From: Rhodotorula mucilaginosa
Lineage: Eukaryota > Basidiomycota > Microbotryomycetes > Sporidiobolales > Sporidiobolaceae
Reading direction: 5' to 3'
Assembly: GCA_034406715.1 (NCBI GenBank)
Contig: CP137868.1
Span: 558,001-622,000, forward strand
Length of the DNA: 64,000 bases
Shown here: one piece after another, positions 52,014-64,000 of the stretch
How positions within the stretch are numbered: position 1 is the stretch's first letter
Layout of the letters: each line of letters opens with the position of its first letter
Made by a program: the position numbers and the translations under genes
Notes under the pieces: generated by a model
What the model saw: only the letters and a program-made list of their open reading frames with translations
The model's database searches: none
What the model was told of the DNA's origin: nothing

Positions 52014-52333
52014 TCCTTTTGGGGTGATTTGCGGCGCAGCGGGTCGGGTTGGAGGAGGAAGCGCTTGTTTGTGCATGATCTTGCTTGATTTGTCCCTTTC
52101 CGACGGGAAGGCAATGCGCTTGGAGAGAAGCCTCAACCGGCAGCTTGTGAAGGAGAGAAGGGAGCACTGAAAGTAGCCGGGAGAACGCCGAGAGCAGGAT
52201 CAGAGCTTCAACTTGCCTGTCCAGTCTTGTGAGGATAAGGGAATAGCCACGACCAAAAACCTGCATCGAACAAGCTTACAACAACGCTACGAATGGACAC
52301 CCCGAGAGGAGAAAGGGAGACAAGAAAGGCAAG
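52014..52333. other. Convergent 3' region, F-box-like copy 2 / MCM5
   Basis: 320 bp between convergent stops; nothing recognised. Confidence 0.4.
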
Positions 52334-55383
<3,050 letters not shown>

Positions 55384-55956
55384 CCTGTACGCTCTGATCT
55401 GTGCGTGCTCGAGTGCAGACCTGCGTGCGCGCGTACGAGCGGGCAAGCGAGATCAAGGAGAACGAGTCTCGACGCGCTCGATTTTCGCAAAGTGGAAACG
55501 CGTCGAGGCGCGTCGACGACGGGCCGAAAATTTTCTCAGCTCTCTCTCTCTCCCCTCCGCGCTCTTCGACTTGCCTCCGCCTTGGTCGCCTGCTGCAGTG
55601 TAACAATGCAAGAGAGAGAGGGACCGCTCACGTTGCGGTCGAAAGGACCAACTCCGGACCCTTTCTCTGGTCATCCCGACCGACATGATCGGGAGCAGCT
55701 GCATCGGACTACGCTCATCAATGGGCTACATATGCAGGCACCTACACGACTATACTTTCGGACGATACGCCGCGGAGACTGCCTCGAGTCGGACTAGGAC
55801 GCCCGTCCCGCATCTCAAGCTCCATCGCTGTCCCGACGAGCTCATGATGCAGCATGCTCGTGACCTCTTCGTCCCGTCCTCCTTTCGTCGCTTTCAACTT
55901 TGCTCGGACACCTCTTTCCTCAAGATCTACCCACCGCACTCTTGGAAATCAACACA
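55384..55956. promoter_or_regulatory. Divergent intergenic region, MCM5 / small mitochondrial protein 1
   Basis: 573 bp between divergent starts. Includes a short (CT)n tract at about 55542-55553 and an (AG)n tract at about 55612-55620. No cell-cycle MCB element (ACGCGT) is obvious near the MCM5 start, although acgcg strings occur at 55469 and 55498. Confidence 0.45.
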
Positions 55957-56519
55957 ATGCTCGCCCGTACCTCGTTGCTGTCCGCTCGCGTCGCTCGTCA
56001 GGCCAATGCACGTCCAAAAAAAACTCCCCGCTCGGAACTCGTCGTCGGCGACGTCACACTCCCTCCGGACCCGGCTCGCTGACCTCGCTACACCTCGGTC
56101 TCACTGCAGACTCTGACTTTGGGTCGCTCCTCGTACGCCACGATGCCCGGAGGCGGTGGTCCGGTCGGCAAGGACGCGGAACAGAGTCAGCGCAACATGC
56201 TCTTGCTCGGCGGAGGCGCCGTCGCCGCTATCGGCGCTTGGTACTTCATGAAGTCCTCGCCGGTACGTCCCACAGGTCTATCCCTACCTCTAGATTCAGG
56301 TCCGAGGACTCCGGCGGGGTCCAGCCGTCCCTTCGAGGACGGACGATTCTGCTCGAGTCGAACAGTCCCGAGAGGCCTCGGACTTGCGCTCTAGCATCCG
56401 GTTGAGCTCCACTTGCCCCAAAATCATCACTCACTGATCTGAGATGTACACAGGAGGCCCGTAAGGAATATGAGCACATCAAGGAGGGAGTCAAGCAGAA
56501 CCCCGGCCCGACCAAATGA
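55957..56519 (+). CDS. Small single-span mitochondrial-type protein 1
   Basis: Unrecognised small protein. A first exon begins MLARTSLLSARVARQ, an Arg-rich amphipathic leader. The second decoded exon (from 56107) reads TLTLGRSSYATMPGGGGPVGKDAEQSQRN, followed by one hydrophobic span (MLLLGGGAVAAIGAWYFM). After an intron from 56263 a short charged tail, EARKEYEHIKEGVKQNPGPTK, ends at 56517-56519. The exact donor of intron 1 is unclear; several GT sites keep frame, the acceptor at about 56106 is good. It resembles a mitochondrial inner-membrane protein of HIG1- or assembly-factor size and heads a cluster with the next two genes. Confidence 0.65.
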
Positions 56520-56967
56520 GCGACCACTCTTCTTCCAGCTTTCACAACCCTGTCATACCTCGCCTCTCGTCTCTTCCACTCGCGCGAAATGATTTTCGCT
56601 GCCCCTGTAGCTTGTCGTTTCTGTCAAAATCTTGAGATCAAGCAGTCAGGTATCGCGGAGCGGATCCTTTTGTTTTTGGACCAAGCCGACCGACAAGCTT
56701 GTTCCGGGACAACCCTCTTGATCCGGTAAGTACTACGACGCTCCCGACAGTCGACCTCGTTTCAAGAGTATTGGGACGGCTCAAGGACGGCTAGCTCGAG
56801 CTCTCGATCCGGCGCTCTCCCCTCGATGTTGACCTTTCGACGGGGCTGAGATGTCAAAAAGTCGGCCGACGTCACCTTTCGCCCCTTCCTTCACCCGCTC
56901 TGGTTGCCGTTCTCCCTTGCTTTTCTTCTTCACTCTTTCCTCAAAGTTCTTTCCAGCTCGCGTCGCC
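56520..56967. promoter_or_regulatory. Intergenic region upstream of small mitochondrial protein 2
   Basis: 448 bp, pyrimidine-rich before 56968; no gene seen. Confidence 0.4.
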
Positions 56968-57687
56968 ATGCTCCGCTCTCCTGCCACCGCCTCGATCCTC
57001 CGCTCGGCCGTCGCGCGCCGCTCCCTCACTTCGACCGCCGCCGTCCGGACCACTCACCCCGCCCATTCGTCGGGAGGTCAGAGTGTCGGTCAAGATATGG
57101 GAGACGTCAAAGCCAAGAACTCGATGGTGCCCGTCTTCATGGCGATCGGCGCGGCGAGCGTTGGGTGAGTGCACAAGCTGCAGGACCCTCTGCTCTTGAC
57201 TTGGCTAGGAGCATGTGAAGTACTCGGAGTTCTGGAGATTGTGGGCCGTCTCTGACGCTGCTTGATTTACCGGCTCTCGTACAGCTACATCATCTACGCA
57301 CAGATGGTGAGTAACAGAACGGAACTCCGAACTCACTCGCTTCCTGCCAAAACTCGTCCAGCTTCAACCGGGTCAGCCTCGAGAAGCTAACGTTCGTCGG
57401 AGCTTTCGTGTGCTTGTAGAGTGCAGGTCAGGCAGACCGGAAGGCGCAGGCGGAAGCGCCCAAGAGCGGTAACGACGGACCGGTGGTGAGTTCTCAGTCT
57501 CTTTCTGGCCTCGACCTGCTTTCGGATCTCTTCTCGGCCCTCGTCTTCCCTCTTCCTGTGGCGATTGGCTTCCCGATCCGGCCCACATGCGCTTGCTCCA
57601 GTGCCTTGGCGAACCAGCTCGCATTGCTCACCTTGAGCTCTGTTCCAGGTTCTCGGCGACGGACCCAAGAAATCGATGAGGGGTTGA
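56968..57687 (+). CDS. Small single-span mitochondrial-type protein 2, four exons
   Basis: Exons 56968-57164, 57285-57306, 57420-57485 and 57649-57687 give an exact 107-residue frame. The leader MLRSPATASILRSAVARRSLTSTAAVRTTHPAHS is basic, Ser-rich and free of acidic residues, a good mitochondrial presequence. It is followed by GGQSVGQDMGDVKAKN, a single hydrophobic span (MVPVFMAIGAASVGYIIYAQM) and a hydrophilic tail ending KKSMRG. Exon 2 is only 22 nt. The next gene has the same first three exon lengths (197, 22 and 66 nt), so the two arose by tandem duplication. I do not recognise the family. Confidence 0.78.
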
Positions 57688-57951
57688 TCCGGCCCGAATT
57701 GCACGCGCGACCCACTATATACATGTAATATCCTCGTTCTTACACTGTCCTCGAGTAGCCTGATTTGGGTCATCTCCGAGGAGAGAGAGCAAGCTGTCGA
57801 CGGTTGGCCTTCTCGACTGGACGAGAGGCGACTGCGTCACGTTGGCTCGCTCGCGACTCATCGCAAACTGCCCCACCACACTCTCGGACTGTCCTTCTTC
57901 TCTTCTAGACCTCACACGTACAAGGGACCTTTACAACCACAACCGCAAATA

Positions 57952-58573
57952 ATGCTCGCCTCCACCGCCGCCCGTACTATGCTCCGAGTTCCATTGACTC
58001 GCTCGCTCGTTGCGACGAACGCAAGGCGGACGACTCACCCCGCCAAGGCCCCTGTGGAACAGCAAAGCGTAGGAGAAGACATGCAGGAGACGCAAGTCAA
58101 GAATGCGACAGTGCCGGTACTGATGGCTGGAGGCGCGGTCTTTGTAGGGTGAGTCCGAGTCCGGAACCGACCTCTACGAGTGAATCCGCGCGCTTTTTCT
58201 TTTCAGCCGGGCCAGCGGCTAACGCTGTGGACCTTTTTGCAGATACATCCTCTACAGTCAACTTGTCAGTCCCGTTCGACTTGCACATCGTTGGGTTCTC
58301 AGTCAAGCTGCGAGGCCATCACGCGCGCGCGACGGCCCCATTTCACCGTGAGAGCAGTCGGACCGGGAAGGCGAACCAAAAAGCTAATCAATGATCGCGT
58401 TTCTCTTGCATATACAGAGTGCCGGTAAAGCTGCTCGAGAGGAGAAGAGCCAAGCCACGACCGACCAATCCAAGTCGAAACCGGTGCGTCCCTGGCTCGC
58501 TTTTTTGCTCTCAAATTGGCGTGTCTCGACGTCGTGTGTCCTACCGCAGGATGTCATTCGCGCTTGCAGTTGA
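57952..58573 (+). CDS. Small single-span mitochondrial-type protein 3, four exons
   Basis: Paralogue of the preceding gene. Exons 57952-58148, 58243-58264, 58418-58483 and 58550-58573 give an exact 102-residue frame. The presequence MLASTAARTMLRVPLTRSLVATNARRTTHPAKA is followed by QQSVGEDMQETQVKN, the span ATVPVLMAGGAVFVGYILYSQL and a charged tail starting SAGKAAREE. The block SVGxDMxxxxxKN and the Gly-Tyr-Ile split by the first intron are shared with gene 2. The two proteins differ most in their C-terminal ends (KKSMRG against IRACS). Likely mitochondrial inner membrane; function unknown. Confidence 0.78.
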
Positions 58574-58932
58574 TGTAAAACGCGACCCGGGCGGAGATTG
58601 GGTGCTGACAGGGGTCCTTTGGCCGTCCAGGTCGCGGGAGAGAAGCCGAACACTGGCACGCGGGGCTGAAAAGTCAGGCGGAGGGGGAGGAAGAGACCCG
58701 TCTTTGTATATACATTCCAGAGCCTTGCAAAATCTCCATGTTCGGTTCGACAGGCAGAAGAAGCGGCACGGGGGAACGGAAGCAGAAAAGCACACGGAAA
58801 AGGAAACGAAAAGAGTGAAACGACTCTTTGAATTGGCACGAGTCTGCCCATGATTTTGCTCGAACCGCAAAACAATCTGCTTGTTGCTACAGATACATAC
58901 CACATGACCTCCCGCTTCTTCCGCCGAATCGC
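58574..58932. other. Convergent 3' region, small mitochondrial protein 3 / MYG1
   Basis: 359 bp between convergent stops. Purine-rich 58750-58820. Nothing recognised. Confidence 0.4.
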
Positions 58933-60563
58933 TTACATGTCGAGGGCTTTGACGGCCATCTGCAGCGCACCGTCTTTGGTTTGGTTGCCTGTGCGTTCAC
59001 GCGGGTTCGGGCATTTAAGTCAGCACCCCCTGCTCTCAGATCAAAGAAGGCATACAGCGAGACAGAATGCATCTCGAGACGAGCGGGAAACGTACCGCCG
59101 ATGAAGCCCGCCGCGTGGACAAAGACGCAGCCGTCGATGCCCGAAACCTGCGACAGCGCATCGTCGCGAACTCCGCGCCAACTGTGAGGATTCCCGACAT
59201 CAGTGATCTAGCTTGATTGAGCAGCAGCAGCAGCCGCAGCAACAGCGGACTCTCCAAGCATGTCCAGGCGAGAAGGAAGGCCAACAACTCACGCCTCGGG
59301 GAGGGCTTTCCTGCTCTCGAACGATTCGGGCGAGACGGCGACGGCCTGGACGCGCCACTTCGAGTCGGGCTTTTCCGATTCGGGGTACAAAGCGTACAGG
59401 GGCAACTCGTTCTCGGGGATCGAGAGGTCTTGCTCGAGGAGGTGGAGATGTTCCTGCCGTGCGAGATGGGACGGAGCGGGAACAGGGGAGGGGAAGCCAA
59501 AGCGTCAGTTTTGATGATGCTCGAGCAGGAGGCGAACCGTACGAGGTAACAGGGCGATGTGATTGGAAAGAAGGGACCCCGTGGGAGAGAGGGGACGACG
59601 GACCTTCCACGGCGCAAACTCGTCAAAGATGAGGACTTTGCCGCTCGGGTGAACCTCCTTCCTCTTTTCGACCGCGCGCTTGACAATATCCCTCGCGGGC
59701 AACCACGCCTTGGCCAAGTAGTCCAACCGTTCCTTGAACTCGGTCCCGGCCATCTCGCTCGCCTTTTCGAACCGCTCGAGCAGGACGTCGTCGTTCGAGG
59801 GTTCGTTCCAGCGCGGGTTCAAGGCGCCGACGCGCGAAGAGATGTCGGTCCGGGAACGGTAGCGAGGGGGTTCGGACGAGACGTATTGGCTGATGCCGTT
59901 GTCGATGCCGTCGAACGCTTCGACAAAGTCTTGGTACATCTTGAGGTAGAGGGTTTCGATCGTCGGCGACGAGACGGGCTCTTGCAGAATGGTCGACAAG
60001 ATCTCTTGACCATAGTGCCTGTTTCAATTGCGGTTGCACGCTCCACGTCAGACGTATGGTTCGGAGAAACAAGCCAAAAAAAGAAGAAGGGGAACGCAAC
60101 TTGTAGATCAAGCCAGCCGAGCTGAGTTTGGTGTTGAACCCGTGCCCAAAGACATGGTCGAACCCACGCTGGTGGTGATCGAACCTGCGGCGTTCGGCGT
60201 CGTACTCGCCCGAGACGTCAAACACGACGGTGGCCTCGTCCCAGTCTTTTGGGTCGCGCGAGCGGCGCAGTTCGGCGTGGGCGTACTGGGGCAGGACGCG
60301 GAGGAGAGCGGCGGCGAGGGCGTCGTCGGCGTGGAAGGTTCCTGTGTGCGTGTGCGTGTCAGTGAGGTGTCGTTTGCTCTGCGGAAGAGAGGAGGGAGGG
60401 GGGACGGACCGCTGTGAGTGCAGAGGATGGGGCGGTCGGTGCGCTGCTTCTTGTTGGCGGCGGCGGTTTCGATGGCAGTGGACATGATGCTCGGCTGGGT
60501 AGCAAGGTGCCTGGCAGTGACGAGAGAGCGGAAGACGAGCAAGGATGAGCGACTGCTGAGCAT
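58933..60563 (-). CDS. MYG1: MYG1 family exonuclease (UPF0160)
   Basis: A DHH-related metal-dependent 3'-5' RNA exonuclease; human MYG1 acts in nucleolus and mitochondria. Motifs are ILCTHSGTFHADDALAAALLRVLPQYA, DWDEATVVFDVSGEYD, RRFDHHQRGFDHVFG (the DHHQ metal site), TKLSSAGLIYKHYG and GIDNGISQY, followed by LNPRWNEP, GKVLIFDEFAPWKEHLHLLE, WRVQAVAV and ALPEAWRGVRDD, then GIDGCVFVHAAGFIGGNQTKDGALQMAVKAL. The first ATG (60561-60563) adds a leader MLSSRSSLLVFRSLVTARHLATQPS with mitochondrial character. A second in-frame ATG at 60483-60485 (MSTAIETAAANKKQRTDRP) would give a nuclear/cytosolic form with a basic patch. About five introns. Confidence 0.93.
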
Positions 60564-61046
60564 GCGCACGCCGCGAACGCTGCCAGGCTGGAGGCGACGA
60601 GGAGGAGGCGGAGGGAGATAGAGAGCGGGGTGCTCAGGAATCTGATGGTTGTCGTCAATCCAACGGCTAGACTCACTTTGGAACAGCTCTGTCTCTCGGC
60701 GAGTCTAGAGAGTCCAAGTTGGCGCGCACCGAGGTGGAGCCGCGCGTTGAACGAGAGATGACGCGATGACGTGGCAGTCTCCGACCCTGCGCGGGGGAGC
60801 AAACTGCTGTCTACACTCGCTCTCGCTCTCAGTGCACGAGTATAGCCAGCCTTGAGCGTGGACCGAGTACACTCCCAGCCCTAGGCACCGCCCAACCGAC
60901 GGGCGCACCAAACCAGAAGGAGGTCCGGCAGCGGCGGGCCAAGTGACGTTATCCGGAAGCCAGCTGGCTCTCACCGTTACCTTGCGCCGCGCTCGATAAA
61001 CACAGGCAGAGAGAGGGGAGAGAAGCCTGGAGGAGCTGCGACGGAG
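60564..61046. promoter_or_regulatory. Divergent intergenic region, MYG1 / LDB17
   Basis: 483 bp between divergent start codons; no gene recognised and no clear TATA box. Confidence 0.45.
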
Positions 61047-64000
61047 ATGGAGTGCGGTCAAGAGTACGCGTTCGACTCGCCCGACCAATTCTGGAACGGT
61101 CCGTAGTCTCTGCCCCTCTCCCTCTTTCCGAATTGCTCAACTCACCGCTGCCCCTGCAGAGCTCGAGGAATTGATCAGAGTACCCGATGATGCACCTCTC
61201 GAGGATCTCGACTATGCACTCCGGAACTATATCGCCTTTGCGAGTCGGTTCATGGGCGAGTTTCTCTTTCTTTCAGGCCCCTCCCATGTCAGGCGGCCCC
61301 TTCGACTGCCCGAAGGAATGCTTATCTCAGCTCGAACGCGCAGACGAGTACTTGTCGACTCCCGGCACGCTCGCCCACGCCATCCACATGCTCCTCGACG
61401 CTCCCCTCTTTACGTCCCACGTCGACCGCATGATGGACAACGTCGTCTCGTCGATCGCGGACCCTAACGCTTCCTCGTCGACCCTCTTCATCTCACTCAT
61501 GATTGTCCTCTTTCTCCGAGACAGCGTCAACCCCCTCACAGCCCTCACCCAGGCGAAACCCAGACCACCACCTCCTCCCTCTGCCTCTGCCTCGACATCC
61601 CGCGGCGACGGCGCTCCCCGTTCCCGAACCAAGCCTAGAAAATCCACCCACTCAGGCATCACGGTCGGGAGTTCAAAGATCTTTCGGAGGATGCGCAAAA
61701 GGTGGAAAGAGGTCGTCCCCGTCTTGATGAAGTGGGTCTGGGGCGCCGCGGCCGTCCAGGTCGACCCGACCCAACCCGATCAGGTCCTGCAAGTCGATGG
61801 GTCCGGCAACGTTAAACATCTCGGGATGCCTGCGGAAGGGTGGGAGGAACGGGTCGGGACGACGGCGGTCGCCGTCTTGTACGAGATGTGTCGCGTGCAG
61901 AAACTCGACCCGGAAGAGCTCGGTGCGTCTCAACACCCTTTTCTCTTTTCGACGCGGTCCGTCAGCACAAAGGAGTATGTATGGAGAAAGTTCATCTTTC
62001 GCTTTTCGTTTACCCCCCTCTCCCAGCCGACTTTTCGTACGAATTCGTTTCGCACCTGTTCGCCCTCGTCGAACGAACCCGCGACGTCGCCGACGAGACC
62101 TTCAACTATACCCTCATCAAACTCATCATCGCCCTCAATGAGCAGTTCATGGTCTCGTCCGTCCCGGTCCACGCGACCGGAAATGGCAAACTCCCGCCGC
62201 CGATCTTGCCGACCGTGGTCGGGTCGCACAAGCGAGAACGAGGTCCGAATACGGTGCTCGAAGTGCTCAAGGAGAAGGAGTACAAGACTTTTGGCGAGAA
62301 CGTCATCTTTATCCTGAACCGAGCCGGTATGTCGACTTGACTTTAAGAGAATTCTTGGTCTCTCTTTCTCGGTGAACCGCTGCTCACCGATGAGATTGGC
62401 GACTGACTCTTCTTTTGCCATGACCGCCCGCCGCTCTGCTATCGCACAGACGATAGCCCAGACTCGCTCTGCGTCTCGTTGCTCATCCTCAAGATCCTCT
62501 ACCTTTTGTTCACCACCTCGGGCACGCAAGAGTACTTTTACACCAACGACCTCTGCGTCCTCGTCGATGTGTTTATCCGGGAGCTGTACAACCTGGGGGA
62601 AGATTCCGAAGGGGTCAGTCCTTTCTGCGATTGGTTTGCGCGGGCGATTAAAGAGTGGAGAAATCGTACTTTACTATGTTGCTGACAACACTGATTCGCT
62701 GGCGGTTGATGTGAGAACAGCTCAAGCATACCTACCTGCGCGTGTTGCACCCACTTTTGACCAACACCCAACTCCGCCACTACCCGTACAAGCGGCAAGA
62801 GTTGCGCGAATGCCTCGAGTCGCTCCTCGCCGGCGCGCAGTACCGCGACGTCGATCCGACCACGCGCCGACTCGTCGAACGCAACTTGAGAGGAACGTGG
62901 TGTCAGGGGTTGCGTAATAATGACGTCGCCGCGGATGCTCCCGCCACGACCACGACAGCGGGAATGACTCGCGATGATGGAGGACAGGGTGGCGCGAGTA
63001 CGCTGAGCGTCGATGCGGTCGCGATCGCGGAGGGGGACGAGCCCGCTCACCTCGGGACCGCAGCAACAACAACGACGGCGGCGACTACCAAGGCGCGGAG
63101 GCACCCGCGGCAGCCGTCGACGTCCCTCTCTGGCGGGGAACCCCACCGCAAATCGCGCAAGCACGCCAGCGCCGACGATTTGAGACATCATCACCATCAG
63201 CATTGGGTCCCGAGCGCTCAGGATGGTTACCTCGTTACGGGCGACGAAGGTGCTGGCGATGGTGCGGAGGCGGTGTTCTATTCACAGTCTCCGACAATGG
63301 CCGAGTCGTCCTTCTCGCCGCATGCTCTTGCGCAAGCACGGTTCGACGACGAAGGAGTGGCGGCAATTCAGAAGATTCGACTTGCCCCGTCTTCGGTCCC
63401 CGAGCGGATCGACGTCGTGCGACCTCCTCCTACTTCTCCTTCTTCTTCCGCCGCTGTAGAGTTGGCGCGCTCGACGCCGTCGCTCCGGATCCCTCCTCCT
63501 CCATTACCACCCCCGATCGCGACGCAAGATCACCTCCCAAGCTTGCAACACCCTCGACCGCGCTCGAGTTCACTCTCTGCTGCTGCGTACCATACCTCTC
63601 TCGGTCTCGCCGGCAGCGGCAGCAGCAGTCGAGCGTCTCCTGCACTTCCTCCTTTTCCCACCGCCCCCGCCTCACCTGTCCCACCTTCTCCGGCACTGTC
63701 GAGCGTCTCGCTGACGGGATCGATCGATTCTCCGACTTCTCCTACTTCTCACTCGGTATCGAGCCGGTTCAGCGAGGCGGGAGGACATCGACGACGACGG
63801 CGACCTCCTCCGCCGCCGATAGATGCGGGAGGAGGAGGAGGGGGTGGCGCCCTCGCCGCCGCTGCCGCCATCTCTGGCTCGAGACCGCTCACGCCCGTCT
63901 CGCGCGCTTCGACGGTCGACACAGTCGAGAGCGAACAATCCGCCACTGCGACCGATTCCTCCTGTGGTGTCTATGCGGCTACAGTGCAGTCTTACGACCA
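61047..64000 (+). CDS. LDB17: SPIN90/Ldb17 (Dip1) family Arp2/3 activator, 3' end outside window
   Basis: Dip1/Ldb17/SPIN90 proteins activate Arp2/3 without a pre-existing filament, seeding actin patches at endocytic sites. The first exon (MECGQEYAFDSPDQFWN) joins after about 61100 to ELEELIRVPDDAPLEDLDYALRNYIAFAS. The armadillo-like core contains MIVLFLRDSVNPLTAL, KWVWGAAAVQ, AVAVLYEMCRVQKL and FNYTLIKLIIALNEQFM. The family hallmark [75 protein letters not shown] follows, in several exons. From 62900 onward comes a long low-complexity tail with Thr, His, Ser and Pro runs, including proline stretches that could bind SH3 domains of endocytic partners. The frame is still open at 64000. Confidence 0.92.

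Noticed and set aside
56496-56519. NPGP motif suggesting a 2A-like ribosome-skipping peptide
   Set aside because: It lacks the upstream D-x-E-x context and sits two codons before the stop, where skipping would have no effect.

Overview
The window reads as nuclear chromosome of a basidiomycete yeast, most likely Pucciniomycotina in the Microbotryomycetes/Sporidiobolales range (Rhodotorula- or Sporobolomyces-like). The basis is high GC, closely packed genes on both strands, and very many short GT-AG introns (mostly 50-110 nt) with a CTGAC/CTGA branch site just before the CAG acceptor. The gene content is fungal: DASH subunit Dam1, division-1 chitin synthase, double-CrcB fluoride exporter, glucosidase I, Ldb17/Dip1. 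I rebuilt splicing by eye. For about ten genes the exon lengths sum to an exact open frame, and I give those exons.

Layout. 1-3.3 kb: guanine deaminase (-) and a maltose/galactoside-type O-acetyltransferase (+) share a divergent promoter. 3.6-10.5 kb: DAM1 (-) and an intron-rich chitin synthase (+), also divergent. 10.8-13.6 kb: an RGS-LOV blue-light photoreceptor candidate (-). 13.6-15.0 kb: gene-free stretch with a near-perfect 35-bp palindrome. 15.0-19.7 kb: two unrecognised multi-exon genes, divergent. 20.4-26.9 kb: eIF2 gamma (-) and a Gyp1-type Rab GAP (+). 27.1-33.6 kb: a small Costars-family gene, a secreted double-psi beta-barrel protein (-) and ER glucosidase I (+). 33.7-36.6 kb: an intronless disordered protein and a poorly bounded hypothetical gene, both (-).

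36.7-40.2 kb holds a tandem duplication of an unrecognised five-exon gene; both copies are open and share exon structure. 40.2-43.2 kb: 3-ketodihydrosphingosine reductase (-) and fluoride exporter FEX (+), only 138 bp apart. 43.7-48.2 kb: a secreted ferritin-like (Rds1-type) protein and a Ptc1-like PP2C. 48.8-52.0 kb: two tandem F-box-like paralogues. 52.3-55.4 kb: MCM5 (-). 56.0-58.6 kb: three small single-span, probably mitochondrial proteins; the last two are clear duplicates. 58.9-64 kb: MYG1 (-) and the SPIN90/Ldb17 Arp2/3 activator (+), which runs off the right end.

Most recognised genes are housekeeping functions (replication, translation initiation, kinetochore, cell wall, ER glycan trimming, sphingolipid synthesis, vesicle traffic, actin). 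The notable parts are the RGS-LOV photoreceptor and the lineage-type tandem families. I saw no transposon with recognisable coding capacity, no tRNA or rRNA gene and no CRISPR array.
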